A DNA stretch of 64,000 nt from the NCBI GenBank assembly GCA_949316495.1, contig OX439010.1, forward strand, positions 22,263,766 to 22,327,765. The letters are read 5' to 3'. The stretch comes from Amphiduros pacificus (lineage: Eukaryota; Annelida; Polychaeta; Phyllodocida; Hesionidae). This document shows positions 15,001-25,695 of this stretch, in pieces. The notes beneath the pieces are model-generated. The model saw only the letters and a list, made by a program, of their open reading frames with translations. It ran no database searches and was not told the DNA's origin. Made by a program: the position numbers and the translations under genes. Every line of letters starts with the position of its first letter. Within the stretch, counting starts at the first letter, position 1.

Positions 15001-15393
15001 TTCAATAATAAATATTGTCATCACCAAGTATCCATTAAAATATTTTTTATTGGAAGTATCACCTTCTTAAAAGACCAACTGCTATTATAATTTCTTGAGT
15101 TGAATGAGATTCTTCAACATGAGATAATACTATGTCACATAACTGCTTTACATGTATAGTAATATAATATCATTCTGTTTTCTCTGCCAGGTTTGGATTA
15201 TCTGCCATTTTCAGAAATTCCCTCCCTTCGTAACATGGTTCTGACTGGTGAGGATGATGAGGATATGTCCTACATGGCCCTCAATGCTGGGCCCTATGCT
15301 GCCCTGCCCCAGCCAAGCATCCCTGCTGACAACAACACACCTGTACCATTCACCACCAAGAGACAATCAAATTTCAAACCCACTTATGACTGA
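6055..15393 (+). CDS. FAM221B: FAM221B-like cysteine/histidine-rich protein
   Basis: Seven coding exons: 6055-6132, 6394-6478, 7633-7773, 8005-8115, 8549-8752, 13834-13953 and 15191-15393. All have GT/AG borders and the frame stays open throughout: 942 nt, 313 aa. The start follows the acceptor TTCAG|ATG, so a 5' UTR exon lies upstream. Recognisable blocks in order are NYDVVSFARAMNDDFGPQVK, GVYIGWRCPQFNHDCQRVG, CFCGHLLGEHAKY, PSRPEDVGEFWFKRRRDFDP, CRCKHSHEEHD and FLCAACDKHWEEHETFFET. These are the conserved Cys/His-rich core of the FAM221 family and closest to FAM221B as I remember it. The many C-x-C and H-x-x-H pairs suggest metal binding (inference). The family's biochemical role is not established. 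Intron 5 carries the giant 43-bp array. An ATTAAA at 15441 is a possible poly(A) signal. Confidence 0.9.
6723..7444. mobile_element. MITE-like DNA transposon with long inverted ends, flanked by TTAA
   Basis: The left end TTAAGAGGCTCTGCC and the right end GGCAGAGCCTCTTAA are inverted copies. Similarity continues inwards for about 100 bases, including the AACCTGCAAAATGTGGC and AAAGGGTAGGGTT blocks on the two arms. It lies in intron 2 of the FAM221B-like gene (6479-7632). The TTAA at each edge would fit a TTAA-type target duplication, but the ends do not match the classic piggyBac CCC start. No transposase ORF is present. Confidence 0.7.
8753..13523 (+). repeat. 43-bp intronic minisatellite, about 111 copies, starting at the 5' splice site
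   Basis: The unit begins GTGAGCATGATTCC, continues with TACTGACTCAGATCATATAC and closes with a short AGCCCTAG or GGCCCTAG end. The first unit starts at base 1 of intron 5 (GTAAGCATGAATCC...) and differs from the consensus at about five positions, so the real donor is the first copy. Most units carry AG|GTGAGC; others have GTGGGC or a GTGTCACAG variant. Nearly every unit contains TGACTCAG. Higher-order copying is visible: a rare 52-bp variant recurs 785 bp apart (9011 and 9796), a CTTACTGAC variant recurs 860 bp apart, and a block at about 10.57-11.4 kb recurs 2021 bp (47 units) later. Confidence 0.95.
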
Positions 15394-15589
15394 CATTCTA
15401 CAATTGCATGTTTATGGATTATTAATGTCAAGTGTAGCAGATTAAAGCCATATTGTTTCATAGACATGCTTATTTATTGTACTTAAATTATTAACAAGTT
15501 TATAGATGTTTTGATCAAGTATATTAAATTTATGGATATTTATCTTGTATTTTTTACAAAAATTAAATTTAAAGGTCATACAAAAATAT

Positions 15590-15623
<34 letters not shown>

Positions 15624-17934
15624 CAACTGTAAATAAGTAGTAAGCATTACAAACATTTTTATGCATTATCCTGATCTTTTTCATTAAAAGTGAAATGTTG
15701 AGTGGGTAAAACAATAGAAATCATTGACAAAATTTTGAGATCAGTCAGTTTTTAAGCTTTAAGCTGAGGTATATATTTTGAATAATTCAGTAAGCTGGCA
15801 AGGGTTTGCTCCGGGCAGAAACACAATGAGGGACTGGTCATATGCTACAGTGTAACAAAGACAGATTATGATATCTGACATACATGTATTTGAAAAATGC
15901 GATAAACAAGATATTAGACCTGTAATATTTGTTTATGTATATACTGTTATGTGGGTTATGTACCCCTGGGAAGAAGGTCATTGAAGTAAGGTTAAACATA
16001 CAGGTCATGATAAACTTTTCAGAGTAAAGGTAATTGCAGAACAATAAAATATATATTTTTTTATTTTCATCAATTTATATACAACTATGTAAATTATAAA
16101 AATAAGTATATCAAAATATAAATCAAAGGCAAGCAAACTGTGCTGAATGATGTTTTGATGTTCTTCAGTAATGTTTAGGAATATTTCACTTTGAAAAGCC
16201 CTAACAGTATCTAAACAACCTCAGGATCATGGAAATAGGGATATCTAAGAGACAGTCAATGTAGCAAAAATGATGTATCCAGTATGTCAGCTGCCGTAAC
16301 TTGATCTTCCACATATCACCTTTCACCGAAAGTCTTAAACCGAGGCTCAATTTGGATTACCAGAATAACAGAAAAATTCTCCCTCTTAATACAGAGGCCA
16401 TGTTGATAGAGTCAGTATAGCGAACAAGAAAGTCTTTAAAAAAAATCATTTTTATGCAATTTCCTTTTGAAAATATTTATATTTCTCCATCCCCCAAATA
16501 TCAAATGGCCTGGCTGTACATCTCACCAAATGTTGTCTGCTGAAGATGCGTTTGATTATAAAAATCTAATCCAGAGACCCCAAAAGATGCACTACTATTC
16601 TAAATCCTGCCAGAGCCCCACTATAATGAGTTCAGAAGGGTCAGATATCAGAGTAATGTAAACAAACTGGTAATTCGGTGATATGTATATTTCTCCATCC
16701 CCCAAATATCAAATGGCCTGGCCGTAAATCTCCCCAAATGTTTTCTGCTGAAGATGTGTTTGATTATGAAAATCTAATCCAGAGACCCCAAAAGACTTAC
16801 TACTACTCTTGAAGGAAATGTGCATGGTTCGCTGTGCAACCATTCCAAACTTGCTATGCGAGAGTACAAATTCAATGCATCACAGAATAACATGTACACA
16901 CAAATCTCTGATGCCCACCAGCCTTTGTCATCTATGATTGCTATATATGCATTTGTATATAACATAGTCTATAATATTACATTTATTTATCATTGCTCTT
17001 AGAGTTGCATACAAAAATGACTGATGTGAAATGATCTATAGGGCAGATTAAAAAACCTATCATTTTGTTACACATTAATATGGCAACATTTAATTTTTTT
17101 AAAAAACAAACAAAAAAAACAAAAAAGCAGTATGGCAACATTTGTGCTCTCAGTATGAGAAATGACGCTTTGGATCTTTGACCAGCTTCTCCAATATTTA
17201 TAGACCTAATATATTTAATAATGAAAAAAAAATTAGTCTCATGAGATCATGATATCCTATCTGTAGGACTTTAATACAATACATGTTAATACATGTGATC
17301 CTATATCAGGTAAAATATGATTTTCTGCTTATCATTTTGGACCAATTACACAGATGAAATGATGGGAGTTTTAAATGAACATTATGATCTGGTATGAATA
17401 ATCTTTTTAAGAATAATTAGTTATTTCTTTTGTACAATCATCTTAGTTATTTTGATTAAATACAACTGTTACTGAATTATTAATGATATATGTATCATCA
17501 TATATTATTATGATCTATAAACATGTAAAATTAATACCAAATTCTATTTGAAAATATGTAAAATTAAATTAAAAGATAAATGCTTTCTTTCAAAAACAAC
17601 TAAACAATGCTAAGAGTGTTAATTCAAAGAAATTTCACTGTTTATGAACACAATCTTGTTGATATAATCTTGATAATATAATCTCGTCAATATGATTTTT
17701 ACTATGATCAACTAGATACACTGAGAGAAAGTAATGTTTTATGCACTACCATTGCTTTCAAGATTTTACCATCAGGAATAGGTGCAAAGTTCACATGTCT
17801 GTACATTATTTTAGGAGGCACCAGGAACGTTTCTTAAAAAAACATAGGGAGGAGCCGGACAGCAGCGATGTCACAATATGTGACAAATGTTTTCTGGCCC
17901 AATGAAAAGATGACGAGATATAGAGTTATGATGA
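15394..17934. other. Convergent 3' intergenic region with a local duplication
   Basis: The region lies between the 3' ends of the FAM221B-like and DUF1761-type genes. It holds an (AT)n tract at about 15593-15620 and a roughly 120-bp direct duplication (16482-16601 and 16690-16811, offset 208 bp). No gene is supported. Confidence 0.6.
16482..16811 (+). repeat. Two-copy direct repeat, about 120 bp
   Basis: A block starting 'tctccatcccccaaatatca' and ending near 'gagaccccaaaaga' appears twice, 208 bp apart, with a few differences. It is a local segmental duplication with no coding content. Confidence 0.85.
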
Positions 17935-20900
17935 TCACATGTTTGCCAGCATTACCATGACAGGTCCACCTGCCACGAGGACAGCTGTGTCGTATCCTGA
18001 GTTAATCAGAATGAGGGCCAGTGGAGTCTGGCAAAAGGCATGATGAGGCAATTGAGATCCTGCCACCAGGGCGGCCAACAGCAGTGCCATCTGTAGGGCA
18101 GCCATTGTCGTTGTGATGCTTAATAACTCACTGCAATTATAAATAGTCAAAATGGGGAACAATATAGTTGACCAATATAATTTGTATTAACAGGGGTGGT
18201 GGTCTTGAGTTTTTTTTCATATATTTTGTTCATTATAATTTCTGTTCATTTATAATGGAAGATTAAATACTTCATGATGATTGGTGCTAGAAGGTGAGCT
18301 TAATCATGCTGCAAATTGGGCAAATTTTATCTGTCCAATTTATAGAAATTATTTTGTTAATATAAATTTTTATTAAGATTTCAAATTATTAAATATAAAG
18401 ATGAATGCAATTATTAAATATAAAGAAGAATGCAATGAGGTGAATACAATGAGTGATGATCATATTAATTGGACCCCTCTACGACTGCTGTCCCCTGACC
18501 TGAAGATGTAATGAGTGATGATCATATTAATCCTGGACCCCTCTACGACTGCTTTGACTTACCTGAAGATGCAATGAGTGATGATCATATTAATCCTGGA
18601 CCCCTCTACGACTGCTGTCCCCTGACCTGAAGATGTAATGAGTGATGATCATATTAATCCTGGACCCCTCTATGACTGCTGTCCCCTTACCTGAAGATGT
18701 AATGAGTGATGATCATATTAATTGGACCCCTCTACGACTGCTGTCCCCTAACATGAAGATTTAATGAGTGATGACCATATTAATCCTGGACCCCTCTACG
18801 ACTGCTGTCCCCTGACCTGACCATGCTAATCCTGGACCCCTCTACGACGGCTCTGACTTACCTGAAGATGTAATGAGTGATGATCATATTAATCCTGGAA
18901 CCCTCTATGACTGCTGTCCCCTGACCTGACCATATTAATCCTGGACCCCTCTATGACTGCTTTGACTTACCTGAAGATGTAATGAGTGATGATCATATTA
19001 ATCCTGGACCCCTCTATGACTGCTGTCCCCTGACCTGAAGATGTAATGAGTGATGATCATATTAATCCTGGACCCCTCTATGACTGCTCTGACTTACCTG
19101 AAGATGTAATGAGTGATGATCATATTAATCCTGGACCCCTCTACGACTGCTGTCCCCTGACCTGAAGATGTAATGAGTGATGATCATATTAATCCTGGAC
19201 CCCTCTATGACTGCTCTGACTTACCTGAAGATGTAATGAGGGATGATCATATTAATCCTGGACCCCTCTACGACGGCTCTGACTTACCTGAAGATGTAAT
19301 GAGTGATGATCATATTAATCCTGGACCCCTCTATGACTGCTGTCCCCTGACCTGACCATATTAATCCTGGACCCCTCTATGACTGCTCTGACTTACCTGA
19401 AGATGTAATGAGTGATGATCATATTAATCCTGGACCCCTCTATGACTGCTCTGACTTACCTGAAGATGTAATGAGTGATGATCATATTAATCCTGGACCA
19501 TTCTACGACTGCTCTGACTTACCTGAAGATGTAATGAGTGATGATCATATTAATCCTGGACCCCTCTATGACTGCTCTGACTTACCTGAAGATGTAATGA
19601 GTGATGATCATATTAATCCTGGACCCCTCTATGACTGCTCTGACTTACCTGAAGATGTAATGAGTGATGATCATATTAATCCTGGACCCCTCTATGACGG
19701 CTCTGACTTACCTGAAGATGTAATGAGTGATGATCATATTAATCCTGGACCCCTCTATGACTGCTGTCCACTGACCTGAAGATGTAATGAGTGATGATCA
19801 TATTAATCCTGGACCCCTCTACGACTGCTGTCCCCTGACCTGAAGATGTAATGAGTGATGATCATATTAATCCTGGACCCCTCTATGACTGCTGTCCCCT
19901 TACCTGAAGATGTAATGAGTGATGATCATATTAATCCTGGACCCCTCTATGACTGCTCTGACTTACCTGAAGATGCAATGAGTGATGATCATATTAATCC
20001 TGGACCCCTCTACGACTGCTGTCCCCTGACCTGAAGATGTAATGAGTGATGATCATATTAATCCTGGACCCCTCTATGACTGCTGTCCCCTTACCTGAAG
20101 ATGTAATGAGTGATGATCATATTAATTGGACCCCTCTACGACTGCTGTCCCCTGACCTGAAGATGTAATGAGTGATGATCATATTAATCCTGGACCCCTC
20201 TATGACTGCTTTGACTTACCTGAAGATGTAATGAGTGATGATCATATTAATCCTGGACCCCTCTATGACTGCTGTCCCCTGACCTGAAGATGTAATGAGT
20301 GATGATCATATTAATCCTGGACCCCTCTATGACTGCTCTGACTTACCTGAAGATGTAATGAGTGATGATCATATTAATCCTGGACCCCTCTTTGACTGCT
20401 CTGACTTACCTGAAGATGTAATGAGTGATGATCATATTAATCCTGGACCCCTCTTTGACTGCTCTGACTTACCTGAAGATGTAATGAGGGATGATCATAT
20501 TAATCCTGGACCCCTCTACGACGGCTCTGACTTACCTGAAGATGTAATGAGTGATGATCATATTAATCCTGGAACCCTCTATGACTGCTGTCCCCTGACC
20601 TGACCATATTAATCCTGGACCCCTCTATGACTGCTCTGACTTACCTGAAGATGTAATGAGTGATGATCATATTAATCCTGGACCCCTCTATGACTGCTCT
20701 GACTTACCTGAAGATGTAATGAGTGATGATCATATTAATCCTGGACCCCTCTATGACTGCGCTGACTTACCTGAAGATGTAATGAGGGATGATCATATTA
20801 ATCCTGGACCCCTCTATGACTGCTGTCCCCTGAACTGAAGATGTAATGAGTGATGACCATATTAATCCTGGACCCCTCTTTGACTGCTCTGACTTACCTG

Positions 20901-22047
20901 AAGATGTAATGAGTGATGATCATATTAATCCTGGACCCCTCTATGACTGCTCTGACTTACCTGAAGATGTAATGAGTGATGATCATATTAATCCTGGACC
21001 CCTCTATGACTGCGCTGACTTACCTGAAGATGTAATGAGGGATGATCATATTAATCCTGGACCCCTCTACGACTGCTGTCCCCTAACATGAAGATTTAAT
21101 GAGTGATGACCATATTAATCCTGGACCCCTCTACGACTGCTGTCCCCTGACCTGACCATGCTAATCCTGGACCCCTCTATGACTGCTCTGACTTACCTGA
21201 AGATGTAATGAGTGATGATCATATTAACCCTGGACCCCTCTATGACTGCTGTCCCCTGAACTGAAGATGTAATGAGTGATGACCATATTAATCCTGGACC
21301 CCTCGATGACTGCTCTGACTTACCTGTAGATGTAATGAGTGATGACCATATTAATCCTGGACCCTTCTATGACTGCTGTCCCCTGACCTGAAGATGTAAT
21401 GAGTGATGATCATATTAATTCTGGACCCCTCTATGACTGCTGTCCCCTGACCTGAAGATGTAATGAGTGATGATCATATTAATCCTGGACCCCTCTACGA
21501 CTGCTGTCCCCTGACCTGAAGATGTAATGAGTGATGACCATATTAATCCTGGACCCCTCTATGACTGCTGTCCACTGACCTGAAGATGTAATGAGTGATG
21601 ATCATATTAATCCTGGACCCCTCTTTGACTGCTCTGACTTACCTGAGGACGTAATGAGTGATGATCATATTAATCCTGGACCCCTCTACGACTGCTGTCC
21701 CCTGACCTGAAGATGTAATGAGTGATGATCATATTAATCCTGGACCCCTCTATGACTGCTCTGACTTACCTGAAGATGTAATGAGTGATGATCATATTAA
21801 TCCTGGACCCCTCTATGACTGCTCTGACTTACCTGAAGATGTAATGAGTGATGATCATGACAATGCCGTGTCCCACACTTGCAGTGAGGAACATCATGGA
21901 CATGTTCTCTTTGCTGATATCTTCTGGTCGCTTCCCGGGGAAGGTGAGCCGCAGCCAGATGTTTGCAAACATGAGAGGGGAGTACCAGAGGGACCCAATC
22001 ACCACAGCCACAACAACAGCGCCACCTATAGCCAGCACAGGATTCAT
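17935..22047 (-). CDS. DUF1761-type small membrane protein
   Basis: Two coding exons on the minus strand: 21833-22047, then 17935-18130. The junction completes a split codon (AG|T, Ser), the frame stays open and the protein is 136 aa. A leading acceptor (TTTTCAG near 22060) implies an upstream UTR exon. The N-terminus (VLAIGGAVVVAVVIGSLWYS, then PLMFANIWLRLTFPGKRPED) has the G-x-x-WYSPLxFxxxW pattern typical of DUF1761 proteins. Three further hydrophobic segments follow: MMFLTASVGHGIVMIITHYIF, MAALQMALLLAALVAG and LILINSGYDTAVLVAGGP. A four-helix integral membrane protein is predicted. The family's function is unknown. The single CDS intron (18131-21832) is almost entirely a minisatellite made from the exon 1 end and its donor. 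Confidence 0.85.
18448..21859 (-). repeat. 63/64-bp minisatellite containing an exon end and 5' splice site, about 54 copies
   Basis: Read on the minus strand (sense to the host gene), each unit has ATGATCATCACTCATTACAT, then CTTCAG|GTAAGTCAGAGC, then GTCATAGAGGGGTCCAGGAT. The part before the bar equals the last 26 bases of exon 1 of the DUF1761-type gene, and the part after it is the start of the intron. Roughly half the units keep CAG|GTAAGT; the rest are 64-bp units with CAG|GTCAGGGG. Shorter deleted units also occur. The plus strand gives repeated short ORFs (MSDDHINPGPLYDC...) that are antisense shadows. Confidence 0.95.
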
Positions 22048-24447
22048 AATGCACTGAAAATATCACAATCATAATATCACAATAAACAATCAGCACAAGG
22101 TCAATTCATATTTCCAATACAGTGCAAATGGAAGATCAGACTGCTTTAAATTTGGGAATTTAATATCGAGTCCATGTCCCCTTTCCTAAATTCCCTTCAC
22201 CGGGGGGGGGGGGGCATAATAATTCCCACATCCTTGGTTTTACCTCAAAACATGAGAAGCACGCTCATCATAGTTTAACTATATGGGAATTTGGAGGATA
22301 GATATCAGTCTTTCTCAGACAAATTAAATGCAAATACCCACCTCCACCCCCTACCCCCCATGGAATGTGCACAAAGCCTGGCATGTATCCCACTGAATTC
22401 ACAGAAAGTGAATTCAGTGAGGTTGTATGTTACTTTACCTCGACACACAGAGTAATCTTATAATACCTGGGCAAGCCACTGGATAATATGAGCCGACCCA
22501 TTGTTAAAAAATTAAATGACCCATCAGTTATCACATTGTTATGCTAAACCATAGAGTAAGTCTCGCATATTACTGAGGACTTTGCATACATAATCGTCTG
22601 ACCTCGTTTGACCTCTTTGTGCTAATATGATTCTCGACCTTCGTCGTTTACTTGATGGCAGTAATCTGTATTATGGACCTTCGCTCCAGTTTTCAAGATG
22701 ACATGTGCTGTTTCAAGACTCAACTTTCATCCTTGGCTGAGTTTGAACTTCACAAATAATGCACGCCGAGCAGAGGGATGGACCATTAATTACTATCAGG
22801 GGGCGTGAAGGAAATTGTGAAAATATAATCGAATCCCCTCAGTGCACGTGAACCTGGGAGAGGACGGAAGAGAACGCAGAAAGAAGATGCTGATCGGTTG
22901 GGGGAAAACAACATATCTTCAAGTTCACGCAAAATACATGGATATGCTTTGCTGAGCATACTGAGGAAAATATCGAAATCTCAAAAGAACACCCCACTAG
23001 CGAATAACCAGTCGATCCTCCTATATTGCCCTTTTCCCGCCACATTTTCCGCACCAAGTGGCAGTTCGGTCAGACTGCTGTATGGAATGCATATACATCA
23101 CTTTGCGTGTACTTGAACATTTTAAAACTTGTTCATGATGTCATAACTTTCTGTGCAGTTCATAGTGATATTTGAATTACAGGAGGGTTCTCTGCAGTGA
23201 AATCTGAGAGGACACAAAATTGTAATAACCTTTTTATGCTGTGAGGGTCGTTACAGGCCCTTTCTTGGGGGAGGGGCTGCAACCCAGTCAAATAATATGC
23301 AGGTGACTTCATTAAAATTGTTGTGAAAATCGCTGTCCATAAAAAAATAATGGTTTGACTGAGTATCTAGCCTTGGGGCCCAGGTAGCATAAAAAAGGTC
23401 CAAGTGGGATGGTAACAATAAGAAAAATGGTATGTGCCCCATCAAACATACATCACACAGGCTTGCTAGCAACACGAATAATTATGTCTCAAATTCAGAT
23501 TATCATTCATTTATGATGTAACAAACATTTATGATATAACAGACCACCACCTAGCTCAGTGCATTGGTTGAAAAATATTTTTCTCATAACTTTGTTAAAT
23601 TTGGTCTGATAGATGTCACAATAAGCCTATCCTCTCTTCAAAAGTTAGGCATGATAAGCCGTCAGTGACCAATGTCGATATGGGCCCTGTTTGACAGGAG
23701 AATGCACTGACTTTTTCATGTTTGAAAAAGTTTTTTTATGTACATGGACATGCCGTTTGACAACCCTTTTCTTAGCCATCATCACTGAAATTGGAGAAAT
23801 AAAACACGACGATACTGGTAATAAAAGACTTTTATTGCAGTGGGTACATGACCTCATTTTTACGCAAAATAATGGCACCAAAAAGAAAATACATTCTCCA
23901 TTTTATCAGAGATATTTAAATAATGTCTCTGGTTTTATACACATATTCATGAAAAATATCGATGCATAATCCTCATATTGTACTAAATAATCAAATATAT
24001 TAATATTTACACCCGCTTTTGAATGATACAGTCTATCTCCATTCAATTTGTTTTTCATAATCTGTTTTTTCCATTGTAAGTTTGGTAATATTTATGAGTA
24101 ATTTCTTGATATTTTTGAGGGCATGTTTTACTTTTTATTATATTATTATGATCAGAGCAACTGTTCATGATTGGTAATTTTCTGACATTAAACATATATC
24201 ATATTTATATGAAACTTTAAAGTAAAGTCTATCAACTTTCATCTTTTGTGGACCTCCCCTCCCGTTTAAGATATTTTCAATAAGATTTAGCTTGTCAATA
24301 AATCTTGACAGTGGCGGGCATTATTTCCATCTTCTGTTGAGTATTAATGTGTTTCTATATATTATAACATGAACTTTGATAAATTGACCACATATAAACT
24401 GACATTACATATATTATTAATCTGGCGTCGAAAGGATACATTAAGAG
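22048..24447. other. Intergenic DNA upstream of the DUF1761-type gene
   Basis: A G-run lies at about 22203-22214. A TTTTCCCGCC motif near 23033 (E2F-like) lies in a slightly CpG-richer stretch (22700-23060) that could be the promoter of the minus-strand gene; this is weak. A diverged dispersed repeat occupies about 23790-24240. No coding gene is seen. Confidence 0.35.
23790..24240 (+). repeat. Dispersed repeat, copy A (diverged)
   Basis: Shares ordered blocks with 36630-37075 in the opposite orientation: TTGCAGTGGGTACATG, ATGGCACCAAAAA (ATGGCGCCAAAAA in B), ACATTCTCCA, AGAGCA and ATGAAACTTTAAA followed by GTC-ATCAA. The shared order over about 450 bp points to two old copies of one interspersed element. 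No coding capacity or terminal repeats were recognised. Confidence 0.5.
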
Positions 24448-25695
24448 TTATGATGATAATTTCACATCCTCTGAAGTCACTTGTGCCCCATCATAATCAT
24501 ATATTGGTATAAGATTAGGATAATACACAAAGCTTTTTTCCTCTGGCCACAACAAAAGCAGATTTCCCTCAGAGGACCCTTGGCTACTTTCTCTCTCTTG
24601 CCTTGGGAATGCTAGATAGGAATGAGTTTGTTTTGATTCTTGTGGCAGACACTTGTCTATATTTGGGAAGACAGTTAACAAGATATTATCATCTGCGTAT
24701 CTTAAAAACCACATTTCCCACATGGCGTCCGCCTTCCCTTGTGTCTCCAGCGTTTTGTATCTGGCTGATGATAAAGAGTCATGTTTGGAATAAGGAGAGA
24801 AACCTGGATCTTGGATGGTGTGGTGATACCAGTCCTGGAATCCCCTCCACCTGGCGGGGATTGGGGCAAAAGCTGGCGAGTCCAAGCGGTGGTACATGAA
24901 GGCAGCGTCGTTCGGCCACGCCTTGATTCCCTCCGTGGTGCCCTCGTAGAAGCTATATCCAGCGTTGAAGGGAATGCTGCCGTAGCGTTGATGGGCTCCA
25001 CGTAGCCACCTGTAGGCAAAGGGGGAGAGGTCCACGCCAGCCTCCAGGAGGATAGCCAGCTCCTTGCCGTCCGCCAGGGGGCTCCACGTGTCCACCCACT
25101 GCCTAGTTTCACCAACATGCTTCTGCTGGACGTGGACTCGAGATCTCCCGTGTTTCCACGTGAAGTCGGCCGCTACTCGCACCGTCTCGATGTCGACCTT
25201 TCCGGAGACATCTCGGTCTATCCATATCTCCACCGCAACCGTATGACCATCCAGTACCAGCTTTTGGAGAGAGTCCAAGCACCTCACAAGTGATCCTGCC
25301 TCGCTATGGGCTAAGACAATGATCCGCAAGTCAAGCTGGTCATCATAGGTGCAGGGTACTCCTGAGGTACAGTTTGTCTTACTGATCCTGGACTCCAGGT
25401 GTGTTATGTAGGACTTGTTATACGATCCTACCTCGACCCCCAGCAAGGAGTTCTGTGCTTTCATGATTGGTGACGTGGGTGCCGACATTAAGTAACCTCT
25501 GGCCGGTTTGTATGCAGGTGCTTCATTCGGAATCGAATCGATCTCCGGAGAAATGTACCTCACATCTAAGTAGATCCCACCATTAATAAATATAATTATA
25601 ATGGATGCGAAAAAAATAAGTACGAGTCCTTTGGTTTGTGAAACCCTCTGGTCCAGACAAGAGGAGATAGAGGTCATAGTTCTCCTGGAAAACAT
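24448..25695 (-). CDS. Single-exon GT2-like Golgi glycosyltransferase (type II membrane protein)
   Basis: 415 aa from the first ATG at 25695-25693; the open frame extends upstream only through non-ATG codons. A cytosolic stub is followed by one hydrophobic helix (GLVLIFFASIIIIFINGGIY, about residues 22-41) and then a lumenal domain, typical type II topology. The core LDLRIIVLAHSEAGSLVRCL starts a GT-A nucleotide-binding fold like family GT2. The region where relatives have an acidic E-D-D metal motif reads LLEAGVDLSPFAYRWL, keeping only part of the acidic cluster. A downstream YADDN may supply other acidic residues. N-glycosylation sequons NKS and NCT lie in the stem. The sugar donor and acceptor are unknown. 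The gene is divergently arranged with another glycosyltransferase 2.7 kb away. Its coding GC content is above that of the flanks. Confidence 0.75.
   Translation of the reverse strand: MFSRRTMTSISSCLDQRVSQTKGLVLIFFASIIIIFINGGIYLDVRYISPEIDSIPNEAPAYKPARGYLMSAPTSPIMKAQNSLLGVEVGSYNKSYITHLESRISKTNCTSGVPCTYDDQLDLRIIVLAHSEAGSLVRCLDSLQKLVLDGHTVAVEIWIDRDVSGKVDIETVRVAADFTWKHGRSRVHVQQKHVGETRQWVDTWSPLADGKELAILLEAGVDLSPFAYRWLRGAHQRYGSIPFNAGYSFYEGTTEGIKAWPNDAAFMYHRLDSPAFAPIPARWRGFQDWYHHTIQDPGFSPYSKHDSLSSARYKTLETQGKADAMWEMWFLRYADDNILLTVFPNIDKCLPQESKQTHSYLAFPRQERESSQGSSEGNLLLLWPEEKSFVYYPNLIPIYDYDGAQVTSEDVKLSS

Noticed and set aside
19173-22074. Repeated plus-strand ORFs MSDDHINPGPLYDC..., each with NPGP, resembling 2A peptides or a repeat protein
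   Set aside because: They are antisense to a spliced intron, and 64-bp and shortened units break the frame every few copies. The 2A consensus needs Glu where this has His, so the NPGP is a coincidence.
24603-25246. ORFs of up to 138 aa overlapping the GT2-like gene in other frames
   Set aside because: Shadows of the GC-richer coding exon; no motifs.
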